A stretch of DNA of 64,000 nucleotides from assembly GCF_006715045.1 (NCBI RefSeq), contig NZ_VFML01000002.1:248001-312000 (forward strand), in the 5' to 3' direction. The DNA comes from Amycolatopsis cihanbeyliensis. Its GTDB lineage: Bacteria; Actinomycetota; Actinomycetes; Mycobacteriales; Pseudonocardiaceae. A program made the position numbers and the translations under genes. Below the pieces are notes generated by a model, which had not been told where the DNA came from, made no database searches, and saw only the letters and a program-made list of their open reading frames with translations. Shown in pieces: positions 59,352 to 64,000 of this stretch; position 1 is the stretch's first letter; each line of letters opens with the position of its first letter.

Positions 59352-60302
59352 ATGAATTTCGACCGGCTCCAGGTGTTGCACGCGGTCGCGATCCACGGCT
59401 CGGTCAGCGCCGCGGCCGCGGCGCTGACGATGACGCCGTCGGCCGCCTCCCAGCAACTGGCCAAGCTCGAGCGTGAGGTCGGGCAGAAGCTCCTCGAACG
59501 GGAGGGCCGCGGGGTCCGGCTCACCGACGCCGCCTCCCGCCTCGCCGAGCACGCCGAGCGCATCCTGACCCTGGCGGAGGAAGCGAAAGCCGACCTCCAG
59601 GGCCGCCACGGAGCGGTGTTCGGAACGCTCGGTATCGCCGCGTTCGCCACCGCGGCGCGCGGCCTGGTTCCGCGGGTGATGACCGAGCTCAGGCGGACGT
59701 ACCCGGAACTCACGGTGCACCTGCACGAGCGGGAGCCCGGGGACGCCATCGCGCTGGTGGACCGGGGAACCGTGGACATCGCCGTCGCGCAGGACTGGTC
59801 GCCGACGCCGTTGACGTTACCGGCGAACCTGACCAGGACGATGCTGTTCGAGGACCACGCCGACCTGGCGCTTCCGCTCGACCATCCGCTCGCCACCCGC
59901 GACGTGGTGGAACTCGGCGAGATCGCCGGGGAAGGCTGGATCAGTTGGCCGCACGGATCACTCTGCCACGAATGGCTCGTCCGGACCGTGCGGCACAGCG
60001 GCGTGGAGCCGCGGATCGCGCACACCGTGGCCGAACACCCCACCCAGCTCGCGCTGGTCGCCGACGGTCACGGCGTGGGGATCGTGCCGCGTCTCGGCCG
60101 TGGCCCGGTGCCCAGCGGCGTGCGCCTCGTGCCGACCCGACCCGCGCTGACCCGCCAGATCTACGCCGTGTGGCGGTCCGGAGCCAGCCGCAGACCGTCG
60201 ATCACGGCGGCGCTGCGGGCACTCGGCAGGCCGGGGACGGCCCCTGGCGAGCACACGGGCGCGAATGACCGCGCTGGTTCCGGCGATCGGGCGGCCTGCT
60301 GA
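59352..60302 (+). CDS. LysR-family transcriptional regulator
   Basis: A 316-residue LysR protein. The N-terminal winged helix reads NFDRLQVLHAVAIHGSVSAAAAALTMTPSAASQQLAKLE. The linker helix follows, then the periplasmic-binding-like effector domain from about residue 90. The last 35 residues are a disordered Gly/Ala/Thr tail. It is transcribed away from the APC permease, the classic layout for a LysR activator and its target. The effector is probably the permease substrate, but this is inference. Confidence 0.92.
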   Translation: MNFDRLQVLHAVAIHGSVSAAAAALTMTPSAASQQLAKLEREVGQKLLEREGRGVRLTDAASRLAEHAERILTLAEEAKADLQGRHGAVFGTLGIAAFATAARGLVPRVMTELRRTYPELTVHLHEREPGDAIALVDRGTVDIAVAQDWSPTPLTLPANLTRTMLFEDHADLALPLDHPLATRDVVELGEIAGEGWISWPHGSLCHEWLVRTVRHSGVEPRIAHTVAEHPTQLALVADGHGVGIVPRLGRGPVPSGVRLVPTRPALTRQIYAVWRSGASRRPSITAALRALGRPGTAPGEHTGANDRAGSGDRAAC

Positions 60303-60364
60303 GCGCCGAGCCACCTGGCGTTCCTGATCAATGAACCGCCACGAGCCGTTCTGCGGACAGCCCA

Positions 60365-60395
60365 TTGACCTCCACCTAAGTTGAGGTAGCAGGCT
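60365..60395 (+). promoter_or_regulatory. MerR/SoxR-like promoter of the PPOX gene
   Basis: TTGACC (60365-60370) as -35 and CAGGCT (60390-60395) as -10 are separated by 19 bases, the stretched spacer of MerR-type promoters. The spacer holds CCTCCACCTAAGTTGAGG (60369-60386), which agrees with the E. coli SoxR box CCTCAAGTTAACTTGAGG at 14 of 18 positions by my alignment. The ATG follows seven bases after the -10, suggesting a leaderless message. Confidence 0.55.
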
Positions 60396-60402
60396 TACTC
60401 GT

Positions 60403-60834
60403 ATGACCTTCACCGAGACCGAGCACCGGTACCTCGCCGAGCAGGCACTGGGCAGGCTGGCCACCATCGGCACCACCGGTACGCCGCAGAACAACCCGCT
60501 CACCTACCGGGTGAACACGGACACCGGAACCATCGACATCGGTGGTCCCCACCTCAGCGAGTCCCAGAAGTACCGCAACGTCCAGGCGAACCCACAGGTA
60601 TCCCTTGTCGTCGACGACATCACCGCCGAACCGGTGGGCCCCGGCGGCCAACGCGGGCGTGGCATCGAGATTCGCGGCGTCGCCGAGATCCTGCACGGCG
60701 TGCCACCGCTGATGGAGGGCTTCAGCGACGAGTTGCTGCGCATCCACCCTCGGCGGATCGTGGCCTGGAACCTGGACGGGCCGGGGCCCAACGCCCGCGA
60801 CGTCCGTACGGGAACGGCCAACACGCGGACGTAG
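60403..60834 (+). CDS. PPOX-class F420-dependent oxidoreductase
   Basis: A 143-residue split-barrel flavin/deazaflavin protein. The fold begins EHRYLAEQALGRLATIGTTGTPQNNPLTYRV. KYRNVQANPQVSLVVDD and EIRGVAEILHG are typical of the F420-binding group. These enzymes reduce small molecules or biliverdin-like pigments with reduced F420. The natural end of the family is near GPNARDV; the last codons, GTANTRT and the stop, lie inside the 21-nt repeat of locus C. The promoter looks redox-controlled. Confidence 0.88.
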   Translation: MTFTETEHRYLAEQALGRLATIGTTGTPQNNPLTYRVNTDTGTIDIGGPHLSESQKYRNVQANPQVSLVVDDITAEPVGPGGQRGRGIEIRGVAEILHGVPPLMEGFSDELLRIHPRRIVAWNLDGPGPNARDVRTGTANTRT

Positions 60835-60868
60835 ACGGCAAACTCGCGGATGTGGGCGGCAAACACGG
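60815..60868. repeat. 21-nt-period repeat array, locus C (end of PPOX gene)
   Basis: Two complete units (60815-60835 and 60836-60856) and a partial third follow the pattern CGGCCAACACGCGGACGTAGA. The PPOX stop TAG (60832-60834) lies inside the first unit. Orientation relative to the upstream gene is opposite to that at loci A (first units) and B. The exonuclease gene begins about 50 bases after the array. Confidence 0.8.
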
Positions 60869-60918
60869 CTCGACCGGGGCGCGGGTCGGGTGTCGGTGGG
60901 GTGTGGGACTCTCGCTCC

Positions 60919-61701
60919 ATGCGGATTGCGACCTGGAACGTGAACTCCATCGGCGCCCGGCTACCCCGGCTGCGTGCCTGGCTCGAATCAGCGGCACCGG
61001 ACGTGCTGTGCGTGCAGGAACTCAAATGCGCCGATGACGCGTTCCCGCGGGAACAGCTGGCGGAGCTCGGCTACGAATCCGCCAGCTACGGGCTCGGCCG
61101 GTGGAACGGGGTGGCGGTGCTGTCCAGGATCGGGATCGAGGACGTGACCCGCGGGCTGGTCGACGAGCCACGGTACGAGGAGGCCACCGAACCCAGGGCG
61201 ATCGGCGCGACCTGCGGCGGGGTGCGGGTGTGGTCGGTCTACGTGCCGAACGGGCGCGAGCCGGAACACCCGCACTACCAGTACAAGCTACGTTGGCTGG
61301 AGGCGCTGCGCGCGACCGTGGCCGCCGAGACGGCGGCGACGGACAAGCCGTTCGCGGTGCTGGGCGACTTCAACATCGCCCCCACCGACACCGATGTCTG
61401 GGACATCTCGCTGTTCGCCGACTCGACCCACGTCACCGAGGCCGAGCGTAAAGCCCTCGCCGTGCTGCGCGACGCCGGGCTCACCGATGTGCTGCCCCGG
61501 CCGCTGAAGTACGACCACCCCTACACCTACTGGGACTACCGAGCACTCGCCTTCCCGAAGAACCGCGGTATGCGCATCGACCTGGTCTACGCCGACGCCA
61601 CGTTCGGGGCCGCGGTCGGCGACGCCTACGTCGACCGCGAGGAACGCAAGGGCAAGGGCTCATCCGACCACGCCCCGGTGGTCGTGGACCTGGAGTTGTA
61701 G
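60919..61701 (+). CDS. xth: Exodeoxyribonuclease III (AP endonuclease)
   Basis: A 260-residue enzyme of the exonuclease III/AP endonuclease family for base-excision repair. MRIATWNVNSIGARLPRL starts the fold. The metal-binding Glu34 is in VQELKCADD. GDFNIAPTDTDVWD carries the Asp/Asn pair, RIDLVYAD follows, and the catalytic His lies in SSDHAPVVVDL. The ATG at 60919 is set by the conserved N terminus. It stands just after the repeat of locus C and converges on the PH-domain gene. Confidence 0.95.
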   Translation: MRIATWNVNSIGARLPRLRAWLESAAPDVLCVQELKCADDAFPREQLAELGYESASYGLGRWNGVAVLSRIGIEDVTRGLVDEPRYEEATEPRAIGATCGGVRVWSVYVPNGREPEHPHYQYKLRWLEALRATVAAETAATDKPFAVLGDFNIAPTDTDVWDISLFADSTHVTEAERKALAVLRDAGLTDVLPRPLKYDHPYTYWDYRALAFPKNRGMRIDLVYADATFGAAVGDAYVDREERKGKGSSDHAPVVVDLEL

Positions 61702-61708
61702 CCCGTCG

Positions 61709-62161
61709 CTACTCGCCGCGGGCCTGCTTGTGCAGGCGGCGCAGGGTGCGCACGGCCAGTACAGCCCGTTCCCGATCCACCGCCTGCACGGCGACCACCG
61801 AGTAGTACTCGTCGTCCGGCAGCTCCAGCCGGGCGAACGAGGCGCCGTCCGGGAAGCTCACCGACAGCACCTCCGCCCAGGAGAACCGCCGGGTGGTGAA
61901 CACGTTGCGCACCTCGATGCCCTCGGTGTCGGCGCGCACCCGTGGCCGGGTGAACAGCATCGTCGCGCCGGCGAGCAGGATCCCGATGCCGATCATCGCG
62001 ACCTGGTCGCTGGCCTGGAAGATCACGCCGGTGTCGGAGTCGCGCAGCAGCATCGCCACCGTGACGAACACGGCCAGCAGCACGACCGCCAGCGGGGTAC
62101 ACATCCAGACCACCCGCCGCGGGCGGAAAAGCACCTGATCCTCGGTCACGGTCGCCACCAT
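61709..62161 (-). CDS. PH-domain membrane protein (Rv1417-like)
   Basis: A 150-residue protein with two N-terminal membrane helices (about 17-38 and 52-70). A cytosolic bacterial PH-like beta domain follows, with RADTEGIEVRNVFTTRRFSWAEV, AVQAVDRERAVLAVRTLRRL. It begins at the base directly after the ribH stop. A homologous gene follows ribH in mycobacteria (Rv1417), but a role in riboflavin synthesis is not known. Function is unknown. Confidence 0.82.
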   Translation of the reverse strand: MVATVTEDQVLFRPRRVVWMCTPLAVVLLAVFVTVAMLLRDSDTGVIFQASDQVAMIGIGILLAGATMLFTRPRVRADTEGIEVRNVFTTRRFSWAEVLSVSFPDGASFARLELPDDEYYSVVAVQAVDRERAVLAVRTLRRLHKQARGE

Positions 62162-62945
<784 letters not shown>

Positions 62946-62952
<7 letters not shown>

Positions 62953-64000
62953 GGCCCACCATTGCGTAGCTCACCCATCTCCGCACCGACGTCATCGACG
63001 TGTTCGAGCTGGGCCAGCTCATGTCCCATCCGGTCCCGCTTGGTCTGCAGGTACCGCAGGTTCTCCGGGTTGGGTGAGATCGGCAGCGGGACCCTGCCTG
63101 CGATCCGCAGGCCGTAGCCCTCCAGCCCGACCCGCTTGGCCGGGTTGTTGGTGAGCAGCCGCATCGACCGCACCCCGAGGTCGCACAGGATCTGCGCGCC
63201 GGTGCCGTAGTCCCGCGCGTCGGCGGGCACGCCGAGGGCCAGGTTGGCGTCCACGGTGTCCGCGCCGTCGTCCTGCAGTTGGTAGGCCTGCAGCTTGTGC
63301 AGCAGGCCGATACCGCGACCCTCGTGCCCGCGGATGTAGAGCACGACCCCCCGCCCCTCGGCGGCGACCACCCGCAGCGCGGCCTCCAGCTGCGGGCCGC
63401 AGTCGCAGCGCAGCGAGCCGAACACATCCCCGGTCAGGCACTCCGAGTGCACCCGGACCAGGATGTTCTCCCCGTCGCCGATGTCGCCGTACACGAAGGC
63501 GATGTGCTCGATCCCGTCCAGCAGGCTGTCATAGCCGACCGCCCGGAAGGTGCCGGCGGAGAGCGGGATCCGGGCCTCGGCCACCCGCTCGACCTGGCTC
63601 TCGGTACGCCGCCGGTAGGCGATCAGGTCGGCGATGGTGATCAGCCGCAGATCGTGGTCGGCGGCGAAGACCTCCAGCTCGTCCCGGCGGGCCATATCGC
63701 CCTCGTCCTTCTGCGAGACGATCTCGCAGAGCACCCCGGCGGGGGCCAGCCCGGCCAGCCGGGCGAGGTCCACGGCGGCCTCCGTGTGCCCCGGCCTGCG
63801 CAGCACGCCACCGTCCTTGGCGCGCAGCGGGACGACGTGCCCTGGCCTGCGGAAGTCACCCGCGGTGGACTTCGGGTCGGCCAGCAGCCGGATGGTGTGG
63901 CAGCGGTCGGCGGCCGAGATCCCGGTGGTGATGCCGTCGGCCGCGTCCACGGTGACGGTGTACGCGGTCCCGCGCTGGTCCTGGTTCGAGTGGTACATCG
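62946..64000 (-). CDS. ribBA: RibBA, bifunctional DHBP synthase / GTP cyclohydrolase II (cut by window end)
   Basis: The last 351 residues of a protein usually about 420 long; the N-terminal 70 or so lie beyond the window. The DHBP synthase part shows [34 protein letters not shown] and [14 protein letters not shown]. The cyclohydrolase II domain carries the zinc cysteines [14 protein letters not shown] and the active segment [19 protein letters not shown]. The C terminus ends GELRNGGPA. It makes the two precursors used on the way to riboflavin. Its stop overlaps the first mini-ORF of the repeat chain. Confidence 0.96.

Overview
The window is very GC-rich and codes in the style of a high-GC actinobacterium. 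Gene content (WhiA, RbpA, OpcA, F420-dependent PPOX enzyme, MptB-type mannosyltransferase, DUF5753 regulator, HelD) and gene order point to the Mycobacteriales/Pseudonocardiales branch. I favour a Pseudonocardiaceae member (Amycolatopsis-like), but no 16S gene is present and the genus is inference. The backbone runs parallel to the Mycobacterium tuberculosis segment Rv1415-Rv1466: ribBA/ribH, uvrC-rapZ-yvcK-whiA, gap-pgk-tpiA-secG, zwf-opcA-pgl with tal and tkt, ctaB, qor, ctaA with an ABC exporter, mptB and the suf operon.

Layout. 1-1.0 kb: tail of an unknown gene and an HD-domain protein. 1.0-7.4 kb (minus): iron-sulfur assembly operon sufR-B-D-C-S-U plus a SufT-like gene. 7.5-13.2 kb (plus): mptB, a two-gene ABC exporter, heme A synthase ctaA, and a fatty-acid desaturase. 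13.2-19.9 kb: ATP-grasp protein and a small partner, qor, FKBP lipoprotein, a HelD/HelR-type RNA polymerase helicase, and ctaB. 20.1-28.3 kb (plus): a tightly coupled pentose-phosphate run tkt-tal-pgi-zwf-opcA-pgl. 28.6-33.8 kb: an orphan histidine kinase, rbpA, and the glycolytic operon gap-pgk-tpiA-secG. 34.0-35.9 kb: an HTH_42 winged-helix protein and a LysE exporter. 35.9-42.7 kb (minus): a three-gene SMC/kleisin-like system. 42.8-50.0 kb: a secreted S1 protease, a membrane acyltransferase, and whiA-yvcK-rapZ-uvrC. 50.0-61.7 kb: an accessory stretch of small regulators, a secreted beta-propeller protein, HAD, GNAT, esterase, APH kinase, APC permease with a divergent LysR gene, a PPOX enzyme and exonuclease III. 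61.7-64 kb (minus): ribBA (cut by the window end), a repeat-filled gap, ribH and a PH-domain membrane protein.

How the genes work together. Many neighbours overlap by 1-4 bases (sufR/sufB, sufU/sufT, zwf/opcA, opcA/pgl, pgk/tpiA, uvrC/rapZ, both joints of the ABC/ctaA block or SMC operon where noted), indicating translational coupling. The most striking structures are these: (i) an 80-bp tandem repeat between ribBA and ribH that forms a chain of mini-ORFs, each stop overlapping the next start, leading from the ribBA stop to the ribH start; (ii) a nuclease-less SMC/kleisin-type operon; (iii) a family of 21-nt-period repeats at three separate intergenic sites, one of which supplies the last codons of a gene; (iv) a nested hairpin between secG and rbpA; and (v) a MerR/SoxR-like promoter in front of the PPOX gene. 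No rRNA, tRNA, CRISPR array, insertion sequence or prophage gene was recognised.
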